Part shown: piece after piece, positions 48,301 to 61,725 of the stretch
Layout of the letters: each line of letters begins with the position of its first letter
How positions within the stretch are numbered: position 1 is the first letter of the stretch
Assembly (NCBI GenBank): GCA_028829895.1
Contig: JALGAQ010000009.1
Span: forward strand, 372,001 to 436,000
Direction of reading: 5' to 3'
From: Sinotaia quadrata
Lineage: Eukaryota > Mollusca > Gastropoda > Architaenioglossa > Viviparidae
DNA: 64,000 nt
Notes under the pieces: model-generated
Databases searched by the model: none
What the model saw: only the letters and a program-made list of their open reading frames with translations
Told to the model about the DNA's origin: nothing
Made by a program: the position numbers and the translations under genes

Positions 48301-51300
48301 ATTACTAAATTCACGGACAACTCTACAGTGGAATTTTTCATAAATTTGATTTAATTTTGCGTCCATGCGCCTACCTCACACATGTTTTGAGAAGCATCAA
48401 CAGCTAAACACGTAGGAATGTTTTGCTCATAACAGAATTTTCGTTACCACAGCAGACATGTTACCCAAGTCATAGAACGTTATAAAGGGATTTCGATATG
48501 CTACTTGTTTGGATTTACCCACTCTGGTCAAACTAAGACGGCGGGATAACAAATCTCATGATCTCACGCATCTTAATCGTGACGATTGCAGTATTCAGCC
48601 AAAAGCTTGTATGAAAAAGACGGTTTGTTAGCGGATCATTATTTACATCATATAAATAATATAGTTAATTGCTACCACAGTTAACTTCGCAATATACTGC
48701 GGTTCGGAGAAGAGTTATCTAAAAAGTGAAAAATAAAAGACACCACTGTGAACGAAAACAAAGCAAGTAAATGAAATATAATTAAAATCAATGTTTAAAG
48801 TTTCATTCTATTCCAACAGAAGAGAAACCTCGTCAGATACTATGCATGGAGAGTGCGGAATGCAAAGAGATACCAGACAAGGAATCAGATTAATGCCAAT
48901 TGAAACGATGGCATAGAAACACTCAAAGCCAGGTCTTTAAAGATCAAGTAGAATGGATAAGCATTGGATGTAGGTCAGTCTAACATCCATTTGCATTCGA
49001 AAGAGTCACTGAGGCAGAATGCGTATACCGCCGTCTCTAACATTTTGTGAGTCTACCATTCTCAACCACAACACTCTGTCGTTGGCTTAGTGTCAGAGAT
49101 TCACACCATAACTCTCAATCTACACGTCCTTGGCCGTGATCACTTCACTTTCTTACTGTATAATCCGTTCATCTGCCAATCAAAAAGGATTAGAGAGAGG
49201 AAACGGCCTGGATAGGAAGTGCTACAATAAAATATCGCCGCGGAGATAGAACTTAAAGTATCTTTGATGGAGCCTTGATAACTAGATGCCCTTACCATCA
49301 GCCTTAAAGTCCGTAGGCAAATCTAATGTTTGAATTAGAATGTTTAGAAACCAAATACCTTTTGTCTGTGGTTTCTGTGTAAGAATTCGCCAGAATCGTA
49401 AAGATCTCTGCAGTCCAAGACAGCGATTTATTACGTAAAATACAAGTAAATTTTAATGATAATACTACTTATAAATATTGTCAATAATATTTACTTATAT
49501 TATACTTAATGCATACTTAATGCATTATATTATACTTATTATACTTAATGCATCAACAATATGACTGCTCCCCGATTATGCCCATCTAAAATGGTGTATA
49601 AAATGATAATCAGAACAAGCAAAGCATTCTTGTATTTTTAACAATCGTTTGAGTTTACTTATTGTGACATTTCTATCACACTGTCTATGATAGAATTTTT
49701 GCTTCAAATGCGGTGGCAGCTCAGTATTTCGTTTTCATTTACCTTTTATAGATAAAAGGAGCCGGATACCTTCTTCGTTCACTCTGTCGCAACAGGCTTG
49801 CCAGACGTTGACGCTAGTGAAGGAATTTATGTGGAACGAGAAACATAGTTCTTTCGTTAGGTCAACGGTATTTTTCATTGGGTCTGGATACACATACAGA
49901 CATTCAAAGCGCTTGCATGGGGGGTAAATTATGCGGTACAAGAGATGGATTCGATCCATGATATGTGGGGGTTGTCTGAAAGGTTGATCGATAAATTAGG
50001 GTTGTGCTCTCTCTCTATCGTTTGCTCTTTGGGGCACGTTACAGCATTCTGAAGATTCTATATATTTTGGAGAACGTCCAGTTGGAGCTAGAACATCTGG
50101 TCTCCGCAAGTTGTTCGCCACTCCAGGGTAAAGGTTTGTATCCGCTCATACGCTTTATCATTGCAAGAAGCTCGAATTGGGTACATTTTTTCGATATATT
50201 ATTTCCATTTCTCTTGACTTTCGTACTCAGGAGGTTTAAGCGTCGAATAAAGTTTGTAATGACCCCATGACGAGGATTTCACTGAGCCAAACGTAACGGG
50301 CACTAACTAATAGAGTCTGCAAGCCCAATCTTGCTTGGACCGAAATCGTTCAGTGGTGCTTAAGCCAATCAGTCCACGCTGACGATTCTTATAAGTGAAC
50401 TCGGAATGCAGCAGGCAGTTTGCTTTTCCCCTGGATTCTCTTTCGCATTAAGCGCGGAATGAGAGATCGGTTCTAAGGCTTTTATTAACACTACTCTATT
50501 ATGATACATTCCCCATTTAGTCGCTGTTCTGGCATCCAAATGGGCGGCATAGAAAACAGGTGTCAGTTACCGTTGGTTATTGCCTGGCCATAGCGAAATT
50601 CTTATTCATGGGGCCATACAACAGAGTATACGCGAAACATATTAACATTCATTCCGAATCACATGGAAGTCCTTTATAAGTTTGATTAAGTATTCCCCAG
50701 AATATGGCGTAAAAGGGCGTGTTGATATTCATATTGACATTTAGACGGCTGCTCTAGCTTTAGTTAAATGGTCATTAATTGGTCAAATACAATAACCATC
50801 CGGCCCTTGACTAACGACGTCATGCAACTGAGATTGTAGTGTAAGGTGTAGACTTCGCCTTGACTTATATCTGCATAGCTTATAGAATCTCTACATTCTC
50901 AACTCATTTAGTTTCCCTCAAGATGGTTAACTTAACAGCTCTTGGAACGCACTTAGATAGATAGACGTCAATAATGTCATATATGCATATCGAGAATAGT
51001 CTTGGTTCGAATAGAGCACCTGTTGGAACACCGCAGGAGGCATCTTCCACATTAACGCTTCAATCCACTCTGATACTTTAAGTTTGATGTCTGCGAAGAA
51101 GACTTCTCTGAGAAAATCACATGATTGAACTAAGCAAAAGCATTCCTGAGATTGATCCATAGTAAGATACCATTTGCTAAGGAAGATTCTTTGAGCAACC
51201 TGGTGAAACACAGGACCGGTTTCTGGCTAGTTGGCCTTCATCAACTGTGCCTACTAACTTGACATGCTACGGAATGCTTGCTAGCAAGTATACCAAATTC

Positions 51301-51778
51301 ACCTACCAGAGATACAAGATACGTTTGGAAGTCTAATGGCAATTCAATTGTACAGCTACCTATACTATCGACGGATTGAAGCTGGAAGACTTCCCTTGAA
51401 CAAAGCTACATTGTTGGGGGGAAATATTATGCAGCTCTAAGTACCGATCTATTCCCACTTTGACTAGAACAGAACGGTTCGCACTTCCCATCACGTTTGA
51501 AGAAGGACTAGACCAACGGGAGTACTCTAGCCTCTAGAGAGCGATGAACTAGATGCATTATCAACGGCACAATCTCAAAGCATGGTGACTTACGAAGGAA
51601 GGGTTGTAGAACGTTGAACCCGGAGACTTTATAGGATTATGGAGATAAAAGTTGTGTCAAATATTGCAAAATTATCAATAATGTATTTAATAGCTAAAAA
51701 ACGAAGACTTAATAACATTAGATGTATAACAACAGGTGTCCTCAATTCCAGAGCCTAACGAATTCAAACTTACTCAGG
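48301..51778. other. No confident gene apart from small repeats
   Basis: Besides the 65 bp repeat, a piece of the ~320 bp unit (GACCGGTTTCTGGCTAGTTG) occurs at 51210-51255. A minus-strand frame at 50927-51211 and one at 49735-49959 are protein-like but unassigned. The first has a faint resemblance to Penelope-type RT linker sequence. Confidence 0.35.
49088..49155 (+). repeat. Second copy of the ~65 bp insert sequence
   Basis: TAGTGTCAGAGATTCACACC to GTGATCACTTCACTT matches 48083-48150 with a few changes. It lies in otherwise unique DNA. Confidence 0.7.
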
Positions 51779-51997
51779 TTACCCATTGTCCAACGAAAGC
51801 TTCCTCATTGATGTACTATCCTTGGTATGCGAATGGAAGTTTTGACTGCTGATCCGCAGTTCTTTATATCTTTTCATTGCTTGCTGGAAGGTACCTTGAC
51901 GTTCTAATCGACGTTGCTTGACCTTGAGGAAATTTTCGTATCTTTCCTCACTTTTACTTGGATCCACACGCTCAAATGATCCGTCAAATGTGCTTGA
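51779..51997 (-). CDS. Probable terminal coding exon, unknown protein
   Basis: After the acceptor TAATTCTTCAG the frame runs 72 codons to TAA. The sequence is highly charged: FDGSFERVDPSKSEERYENF, then KVKQRRLERQGTFQQAMKRY and KELR, and it looks helical, possibly coiled coil. The phase (0) matches the exon at 52042-52081 across a 44 nt intron with GTGAGT and TTCAG ends. I do not recognise the protein. It might belong to the model at 53053-55857 on the same strand, but no splice joins them convincingly. The GGGTAA end could instead be read as a donor (GTAACC). Confidence 0.5.
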   Translation of the reverse strand, partial: SSTFDGSFERVDPSKSEERYENFLKVKQRRLERQGTFQQAMKRYKELRISSQNFHSHTKDSTSMRKLSLDNG

Positions 51998-52041
51998 CTG
52001 AAGAATTAGAGAATGAGTATTATTCAAACAACAAAACTCAC

Positions 52042-52081
52042 TTGAACTTCTGTGTTGGACGTCGCTGAATCATTAGATGAC
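52042..52081 (-). CDS. Probable 40 nt internal exon upstream of the 51.8 kb exon
   Basis: It is bounded by an acceptor AAATTAG and a strong donor GTGAGT. After one base that completes a split codon, it encodes SSNDSATSNTEVQ with no stop and joins in frame to SSTFDGSFE of the next exon. The previous exon was not found. Confidence 0.4.
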
Positions 52082-52329
52082 CTAATTTGCCAGGAACAAA
52101 ATAAATTGAACTATTACAATTAGTTCATGATCTTGAAGAAAAATAAACTGTTGTCCGGTTAAATGAAATGAAACACGAAATTGCTCCTGATATTTTGATT
52201 ACGTTCATTGGCGACAGTTTTATTAATGCTTGTTAGCCTATCGGTATCGCCCATAATACTCGGCGAACTTGATATTGTATTTTCGGGCGCATTATAATTA
52301 AGTTCAGTGCACTCAAATCGAGACTCCTA

Positions 52330-52600
52330 TTCAAAATGCCAATATGAGCGAGGTTTTGCAGCAACGCATCAACAGCTCAGTGACCCGTAGACTACGTCAT
52401 GGGCGTCATCTTAATTTGCCACACGAACAAGATCCCAACTCCATCTGTCCAAATTTGTGTCGCCCTTGTTCACTAAATCCAACCTCATTTATCAATTCAA
52501 CCGTAATTCCTACGCCAACTACGTCGGGGGAAAAGAGAGACACCTGGAAGTCATGGTGACTGATCCAACCAGTATTGCTGACGTTCAGTCAACATCGATC
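52330..52600 (+). mobile_element. Penelope-like element fragment with GIY-YIG domain
   Basis: The plus strand at about 52478-52562 encodes SNLIYQFNRNSYANYVGGKE then RHLEVMVTD. This resembles the GIY-YIG domain of the 27.5 kb copy (NVIYSFRCSTCNAQYMGRKE). The Cys pair has been lost. It lies in antisense orientation next to the minus-strand exons. Confidence 0.7.
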
Positions 52601-53052
52601 ACTCACACCGTTACTGGTTCGATACTGAGCTGAGACACGTCATTGGTCGAGAAGTGCCAACACCACACACAACCTTCGCTTAATTAGATTCGTTGAGCCA
52701 ATCGCAATTTTTAATTTCTCTTCCGAAACTGTTCGATTAGAGACCAGCTTGATGCGCAATCTGTCTCTTCATTTTCATGCTACTAAAGCTTTGTTTAAAA
52801 ATGTTTGAGTTACGGTTGAACCTGATTGCAGGGAAATGTTGACTATGCTTTTTTATAACTTTCTTATAATTTTCAAAAATAAATAAAATTGATGCGAAAA
52901 TTCACTTTCTCTGTATCAAAATACTCCGTATAATTGTAACAATGATCACCGACTATTCAAAAACGTCAAAGTGTTTCAATATGAACGTTTATCACCCATG
53001 TTGGGAATTGTAAGATAAAAATGTTGTAATATGATTTTAAAAACCGGGAGCT

Positions 53053-55857
53053 TCAATTAACCGGAGCCGAAATAGCCATATGTACAAAATAAACATCTGG
53101 ATTACACATGAATTCAAACATTACACTTTTTAAGGCAATATCTATGTAGAGTATAGCCTCTCCAATATATACATAACAACTGCGACTGAATGCTGTTAAT
53201 GAACGTAAACGACTATCACGAATCTCTAGTGTACACTGTACCCACGCTATACTGTTTGACAAAAGGCTGGCATCATCCTTGCGTTCTTGGGGTATAAACC
53301 ACTCTCCAGATATCAAAGTTTGGAGAACGAAGGGATTTGTCGATTTCATCATGGAAGTCGAACATCACTCTTACTTGCTTGGTCATCAGGATCCACTTCA
53401 CTTGCGGAGTACAGCAAAAAGAGGTTTTTTCAGTCTCTTGTCACCAAATTAGCTTCATTGGATATTGGAGAACTCTGACATGGTTGCCGAGTGTCTTCAT
53501 AACCAACAGCTTGGCTCTGAAATATGTGTAATATCTGATCATTTGAATGGTGTGCTCGCTCCCTCGTGAAAGAGCCAAAATCAATTGATTGGCAGCCAAA
53601 AAATTGCTTCAAATAATTTGAAGTCAATGTTTCGGCTACCAAGCAATTAACTTACCCTCAGTCATACAACTCTTGATTTGAGCAACTGGGCAAGCTCCCC
53701 ATGCCAGAACGATCATGTTAAACTCATATTATCTGACATATGACGAAAATAACTAGTGATACATCTATGACAGAAAAAGGCTGGCTGAATGCACTTTTGT
53801 GCTTCTGATTTCCTTGTTCTGTGATGACAATGAATGGCATTTTTTCAACCTCAATTCGTTCTCTTAGTGTTTCCTGTCTCTCGCATGGACAACCCGAATA
53901 CGACCGAACAGACAGTATATGTTTGGGTGATGTATTTACAGTATTCTGTACCGATTGACTCAGCTAACTTTTAATCGCATCGGTCTTATTAACTCCACCA
54001 AGGACTTCCCTCAGGGTATACGGAGATTTAACGACAAACTTTCGACAGCCTCTGTGACTTACGGCCTTTCTAATCATTTTTGAAATCCAGATCGGTTCAC
54101 TCACTGATCGTAACACCCTACCATTTCCGTCTCTCCCTCTTCCACCCGGATCAGTGTCTGGCAGCGTAGCGTGAACGGATTGCATCTCTTCACCATCGGG
54201 ACGCTGTACATGACCCAATGACATTTCTCCGTTGATAACGTGGTCGTTGCGAACCATACGGAGAGTGACGCTACTAGATTATCATCTCTGAAACTCTTGA
54301 TCTCTAATAATTTCCGAAAATTATACGTGTACAGGGAGACAAAAATATGCAAAGAGCGTATCAAGCTTATTTTTTCCCGAGTTATAATCACTACTTTTGA
54401 CCTCGAACGCAAAAAACTTGTTTTCTCAAAAGCTATTTCCATGATATACCCCGATTAATCTTTACTAGGTCTAAAGTCGGAACTAATGTAGTGATGTTTT
54501 AATTATCGCTGGAAATCGTTCTCCTATGTTGCTTAGGGAACAAACAGCACTTGTCACTTTTTTATATAGACTCACAACTCTTGTCAGGTTGGATTCGAAG
54601 TGGTATGACCCCCCCCAAACTCTGTTAAATGCCTTGTCGAAGCTGTAGAACACACGCTAGAGCTCTCGGTTATTTCTACGAACTCTAATCTTTGATTTTG
54701 CTGCAACCTATCTGTTCTACTCTTTTGTGCTCGTATTAACAACTATTCGGAATAATATCCAGCTTAAATCTATTCATGTGGCTCGGGAGAAATTTGGGCA
54801 TAGCTATAAATTGTCTTCCTTGAGAAGAGCAAACCGACAAAGTAAATGGTTTGATCATGCGCCATTGTGCCCGAACCTGATACAAATCAATAGGGGGATG
54901 GATTACCACGCCTCCACGGGCCTAAACTGTCCATGATAGGCATTTATCGATTAAGAAGCTTGCACGATAAAGATTTCGTTAAGGAAACTATCCAAGTCGA
55001 TTTTCTAACGGCCTTTATCAAAATAACTCGGATATGGTTCAGCGGTCCTTGGAAAGATTCTCCTTAACAAATTTGCATTAGCCCCATCTAAATGAAGAAC
55101 TCGCAATTTTATGAAATTTTTCTACCACATTTTTATAGGAAATGAGGATCCCTTATGTAACTGAATTGGAATAAGCATAACGTATCATTTACAAATCTTT
55201 TATCTGTTATTGCATGATTATTTCTCAATGTAAATTTCTAAAATAAAAGTATCGATCACAAACTTGAAGGACTATTATCAGTCGAGCATCTGTGGCCAAG
55301 CAGCTTTTTTCATCATGCCATCATTGTTTGACCATCGTCCAATACTTGAAATAAAAGCAACCAAGTATTCAACTTACAGGAAGGAATTTCTGTGTAGCCG
55401 CTTCAGTTCCGAATCTAGATGTGATAGCAGCTCCTCTTCCTGCAGCTCGACGTTACACACAGGGCAAACGAAATGGGTGATGGGATAACCTACATTGAAG
55501 CAGTAAACAGGCTTTGTTTATCACAATCTCAAAAACAGATAGTTGGGATAGTGTTTCATGTCCGGGGCTATTAATGAAGAGGAACAGTGGTATGCCATTA
55601 CGATAATGTTCATGTAAGCTAGCACAATTAATGGCCCAAAAGCGATCCTGTGCTCCACCTTTCTGAATATAGTTGTATATGTGTGTGTGATAAATTATGC
55701 TACCGGCTTCTATCAGTAGTTTCCCCTCCTGCAATTTGCTAAAACGTATGCAAGAACCTGGACATATGGGTTTCGCTGTGTATTGAAGCTCATCAGCAAG
55801 GTGCATCGATCCAAACGAAGGAAAGAATCCCGCAATTGGATCATGTTCGTCAAAACT
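53053..55857 (-). CDS. Tentative five-exon gene, unknown protein
   Basis: Exons by my reading (minus strand, 5' to 3'): 55857-55494, 53685-53656, 53514-53445, 53400-53375 and 53303-53053. Introns have GT/AG ends: GTAGGT...CCCAG (1808 nt), GTAAGT...AGAG (141 nt), GTGACA...GCAAG (44 nt), GTAAGA...GGAG (71 nt). All phases agree and no stop is met until TGA after SAPVN. Key pieces are SFDEHDPIAGFFPSFGSMHL, IPLFLFINSPGHETL, AKLLVMKTLGNHV, EVDPDDQA and KWFIPQERKDDASLLS. I do not recognise the family. The INSPG string recalls ClpP, but nothing else does. The first exon has no start codon, so more exons lie upstream. A decayed LINE sits in the long intron. Small exons could be chance joins. Confidence 0.4.
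54480..54760 (-). mobile_element. RTE-like LINE remnant (copy F)
   Basis: Minus-strand pieces encode YSFDKAFNRVWGG and, in another frame, LYKKVTSAVCSLSNIGERFP. They correspond to FKKAFDRVWH and LYNRASSAIFLNNHVGELVR of copy A. It is very decayed and lies within the long intron of the tentative gene. Confidence 0.6.
55494..55857 (-). CDS. Best-supported exon of the unknown minus-strand gene
   Basis: 121 open codons start after a good acceptor (CTACCCTTGTGTTAG) and end at the donor GTAGGT. The composition is balanced and hydrophobic residues are patterned: RFSKLQEGKLLIEAGSIIYH, DRFWAINCASLHEHYRNG, IPLFLFINSPGHETLSQLSV. No transmembrane helix or repeat is seen. Competing frames on the same strand are shorter and lack splice sites. 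Confidence 0.55.
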
Positions 55858-57130
<1,273 letters not shown>

Positions 57131-59154
57131 TCCCTATACAACTGACCAGTCGGCATTTAAATTAAGAACTTTTTTATAAAAGGCGATTACTTTAACGCCG
57201 AATAAAGTCGCGACTTCTTGTCTCCTTTGGCTGATTTCCATATATTACCTGCGTTCCCGTCTAGGCACGTCAAATTACTCCCATGGATGTGGGACCTATC
57301 ACCCTTATTGAGATTATGTGAATTGTTCTCACAACCTTTGTGCAATCAATTGGAAAATGAGAAGATGGTCTTGCTGACATAAAAAATCAACTTCTGCCTC
57401 ATTACCTCCTCCAATGACAGGAGCAGCCACACGAGACGGAGACAGAGGCGACTCACGTCAAGGTGTGAATTAAGCTTTTCAATTCCAACAATCGGAAATT
57501 TGTCGAATCATGAGTGTTACTCATTCGTCCATTGGTTACTTGTTGGCTTGTCATGTTAACGAGTCCAGAAACATTCAAAAGAATTGAATCCCTACTATAA
57601 GTCTAGGTTTCATGAGACTAACTCATGTTTTGAACGCCGTTGAAATCGATTTGACACAATGATACAGGGAATGCTTCACCAGCACAGTCATTTACCTAGG
57701 TCTCTTTACAAATACGTTTGGAACAACCCCTGCTGACTGCAAACATAAAAACGCACATCCTCATGCGTGTCTAACCCACATCAGCAATGATGACGCAAAG
57801 TGTTTTCAAAAATGCTTATGACCGATTGGGATGTCATTTTAAAAACAAAGTCTCTTGGTAGCAGTCGGCATACAATCGACTGGGTTGTACACTTTTCGGG
57901 GCATTATGTGTAACTTATCATCATCTGATCTAAGTGGAGTTGTATTGTGATCTGGTTGCATACAATCCAGATATTGTGAATAGCAGCGGTGTAACCACCA
58001 TAGACGTCGTGCGTTTTGGAGGGTTATCTGGTTCCCAAATACAAATCCATAAACATCCAATTATGGCATCGTATCAAGGCTGTTGTGACAGGACTAAAAT
58101 ATAACTGACCTTTTTCACTATCCTGACGAGAGATGAACCAAGAAGGAAATTTTCAAGACAGAAAATACAGTGCTTTCCGTCTTGGAGAGACAATCGCAAT
58201 ATCAAATCATAAGCCACATGTGCATGTCTGCCTTATTGCCTTTGGGTGTACTGATCTATAGGAAACACATCCAAGAAACGTGTCATTGATAAGGTCTTTC
58301 CTAACCTCAAACGAATGCGTGATTTACTCCCAAATGCATTTAAAAACTGTTTTATTTCAAGTAAGACTATTTTGTATATTTCGAGGTGAAGGAGCTGTAA
58401 TATATTAGTGGGTATTTCGGTGTTAAACGAAAAGCTTGAACCAGCGCATCAAGCTTGCCCTTCTATCCCATAGTAAATGTGATGAAATTCGAAACGAATT
58501 AAAAAATCAGCTGTTGGATCGTTAGTCAATGCATTTTTAAAACCGGCAGTTGTTTTAGTAAAATATCTTTCGCAAAAGAAAAGCTTTTTGAGTTGCTGTA
58601 ATCCACTCTGGCACGGGTGAATAAATTGCGTTTTGCCCTGCTCATCCCAGCACGTATGGCGGGAGGATTAGAGTTGCCATTGCTGGCACAGGAAGCGGGA
58701 CACCCATACAAACGCACACACACTTTATTCTGCTGTTCACGTTCAGCTCAGTGTCAAGTGAAGACAGCTCACAATAGACTCGAGGACACTCGAACTGGAC
58801 TCAACTTGTCATGTGCGCACTGCTGGATTAATTGTGAGCACTAGAGAAAAGGAACCTCTCATTCTGGTCGTGTCCTATCCAGCAACAGTTTGAGAGTGTG
58901 TTGGTTAATTCTCAAAATGAGAAATGGAGCGCTACACTAGTAGACATATGATATGGATTTCCTGATTGTGGTGATTGGTACACAAATATTACGCATTGAT
59001 AGCAGCGAATCCACGAAGGACCGTGTGGCCATCAGACAGTTGGGTAAAAAAAATGGCACCTAATAAAAAGGATTAAAAACGAAGAAAAGAAAGTCTAAAA
59101 TTGGAGTGCAAAATCTTGAAGGTCTCGGTTGATAATTTAACTTTGTAATAGAGC
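57131..59154. other. No gene recognised
   Basis: At 57834-57872 (minus) a tail piece of the GACCGAAACGTT family is visible (CTACCAAGAGACTTTG). Frames at 57839-58060 and 58617-58844 have no recognisable domain. Confidence 0.35.
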
Positions 59155-59565
59155 TTAAAAAATTAATTCTACAGAATTCGGAAGCTTCTTGCTTGCATTC
59201 AGGTCTAGCACGATACCAGCTTCGGGGACGTAACGCGTGATTACTTGCACACAGAAAAGCCTTCCGAGGTTGTGTACCAATGCGCCTACCTAAGGGAACA
59301 ACAGTCATTTGCAATTATTTGGCAGTTGATTCGCACAGGTACCTATGATAGCACACTAGGTATTGGAAATCATTCTTTAATGATCTGTACCGATTCAGTG
59401 CGCAAAGAAACATGGGTAAAAGATCGTTCACCTCATAGGTTCTGTTTCAGCAATAAAATATCTGTAAATCATTGTAGTGATACTACTGAATTCGAAAAGC
59501 TTTTTGTTTGCATTCAAGCCAAGCACAAGAATGTTTCCTAGGTTATTGATCATCGTCAGCTACAT
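59155..59565 (+). repeat. ~314 bp unit in partial tandem
   Basis: GAATTCGGAAGCTTC at 59174 recurs as GAATTCGAAAAGC at 59488, a period of 314 bp. The unit contains ACACAGAAAAGCC, AATGCGCCTACC, ACAGGTACCTATGATAGC, TCATTCTTTAATGATCTGTA and CACCTCATAGG. One full unit and about 75 bp of the next are present. Confidence 0.8.
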
Positions 59566-60119
59566 ATAATTGTCAGTAATCACTGATTCAACGGTAATAG
59601 AACTTCGTTTGAAATCCTCCTAGCATCTAACGATAAAGTAGCTTATTAATGAAATATGGATCATAGTAGAAATCAAAAATGAAGCTGAAATGTTCATTTT
59701 ATAAATTGAAGAAATTGCTTTACTCCCCAAATCTACAGGCAGTGACAGATCTTTCAATCTACATTAAATGTATTCTTGAGGAAATCGACTTTGTTCGATT
59801 ACTTGAAGCATGGAATTCCCGATGTGAACTTTACTATAGAGGACAAGAAGGCGAGTCTGCACATTAGTTCTTATTATTGTTCACAATAATAAAAACGCAC
59901 AATGTTGGACCAAACATTTCACTGCATCTCATCATCTCATCGATTAACCAAGAAATAGCAGAGTGAAAAATTAGTTCCAGTCAAAAATCTTCATATTTCT
60001 TTCTTAAACACATTTGTGAAATCTTTGAAGTGGTTTTATAAGGGCGGCTATCCAAGTTGCAAATAACAAATACAAAAGAAATTCACAGCCGCGTACGACT
60101 GTTAAGCACAGGAATTTGA
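59566..60119. other. No gene recognised
   Basis: Short frames only. The 62-codon frame at 59679 is unassigned. The right edge is next to the gap. Confidence 0.35.
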
Positions 60120-60219
60120 NNNNNNNNNNNNNNNNNNNNNNNNNNNNNNNNNNNNNNNNNNNNNNNNNNNNNNNNNNNNNNNNNNNNNNNNNNNNNNNNN
60201 NNNNNNNNNNNNNNNNNNN
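60120..60219. other. Assembly gap (100 N) inside a zinc-finger gene
   Basis: A placeholder gap. The sequence on its left (60004-60119) does not continue the zinc fingers, so the rest of the exon, the donor site or both lie in the unsequenced part. Confidence 1.
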
Positions 60220-60492
60220 TTTCCTGCGGAACCGTCGCGAGCATACTGTGCACCCAAATGGACGCTCATCAGTGTGAGTTCTCTCGTGAATTGTTCGATT
60301 GTATGCTTTACTGAAGCCGCGTCCACAATGCGAGCATTTATACACGGCTCGTTGGGACAATCCACGCGTTTTTTGTACATGCTGTGCACTAGCGTGTGTG
60401 GAATTCACCCGTTCTGCACTAGAGCCAAGTGGTTCCACAGGTGTGTGCTCTGCACTTCTGAATACGGGCGCTGCTGAAGTTGACCTGTACAT
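60220..60492 (-). CDS. Odd-skipped-type C2H2 zinc-finger transcription factor, partial exon
   Basis: The minus strand encodes about 91 residues before the gap. One complete C2H2 finger is present: C-S-H-C, 12 residues, then HERTH. It is followed by the linker TDERPFG and the start of a second finger (C-T-V-C, RRFRRK). The string [16 protein letters not shown] closely resembles the first fingers of Odd-skipped/OSR proteins, nuclear DNA-binding factors that usually have three to five such fingers. Residues before the fingers are Ser/Ala-rich and low complexity. An in-frame TGA lies just upstream, so either ATG at 60492-60490 is the start or the exon opens at the acceptor TGTACAG (60485). The remaining fingers fall in the gap. 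Confidence 0.75.
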
Positions 60493-61509
60493 AAGATGGA
60501 GTCACTGGAATTTGTAATTCGTGTTTAAAGTGTTCAAATCTTAAAACCAGCGTACTTAGTAAAGAATTCGATCAAATATAATCTCAAAAGATATAGAGAA
60601 ATTTAGTAGATGACGATTTTCAAGTGACTCTCCAATGCACCATATAAATACTATACTACTAATAAGTAGATTAAGCGTCACTGCTGTTGAACCATCTCAA
60701 GACCTCCTGCTGGTTGAGAAGAGATGCAAGCCAAGTAATATGGAGCTATCGTTATTTCATCAAAATTTACTCGGACGATTGCACAAGACACTCTTCCAGG
60801 AAGGTAAAAAAGAGATAAGTCGGAGACAAACTAAAACCACAACATCCGCCAGTAGACCGGTCCAGACCGAAAGAAAAGGATAAATCTGGTTGCTATATCT
60901 TAAGAGGCACTGGAGCAGATAGTAAGGTCCGAAGTAAGCGGAAATTCTGTGAATATGTGATCATGCATGGCTTTTTAGGTAAAAAGAAAACGATTCTGTT
61001 ATTCAAAGTAATACCTTGGAAAAGTTTATCGACGCGCCCAGATATTTTGTTATAAATGGGAGTGATGATGTGACATGTATCTTCTTTCGTCTTCTAATTC
61101 ATTGTATATGAAAACGGGCAATCCAACGCTCTAAGATATCTCACTCTGGGCCTTCTCGATCGCGGTGGAGTAGACTTAAAGAGGCTAAAGAATCCCAACG
61201 TGGTCAAAAATTTGTCAAAGTCCATGACTATGTATATTTGACACGCTTACAAAATTATGCTATCTTCATTCATCAACTTTTTGTGTGAAACCTTCTGTTC
61301 GATTTTTTCACAGTTTATCACATGAAGAACATGTCTTCAAACAAGAGCATTTTGCTTCTAGCACGATGCCTATTAGCAAGTGAATGTTTTGTACCAGGTT
61401 TGCATTGTTTATTGCGGTGTGATATATTATGTTGTGAGTTATTTTAAAAATTTTATCCAAGATTCGGTTGTCTTGGATTCCAGACTGAGAAGCTGATATA
61501 ACAACCACG

Positions 61510-61725
61510 ATTATGTTCACTCACACCCTGAGTTGACTACGGTTTCAATTAGAAGGCGAAAAATAGATGCATATAGACTAGTATCTATATAACCAAGGGT
61601 TGTATAAAAATGTGAGGTACAAAAATAAGGAGTCAACTCAATGATTGATAATAAAAGTAATATTCACGTTGTTACAACTGATATCGGTTGTAACAATTGG
61701 GCTTGCAAGGTAGTACTGTGTCACG
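61510..61725 (+). repeat. Weak relative of the 6.2/28.7 kb repeat
   Basis: TTGACTACGGTTTCAATTAG, then AATATTCACGTTGTTACA and TTGTAACAATTGGGCTTGC, AAGGTAGT match the order and spacing of the end blocks at 28690-28935. Confidence 0.4.

Noticed and set aside
50927..51211. 94-codon minus-strand frame as a Penelope-like RT
   Set aside because: There is only a loose resemblance around CDFLREVFFADIK. No catalytic box or endonuclease domain was found nearby.
60004..60492. Zinc-finger frame reading through the N gap to 60004
   Set aside because: The gap length is arbitrary and the sequence beyond it contains no finger residues, so the joined frame is meaningless.
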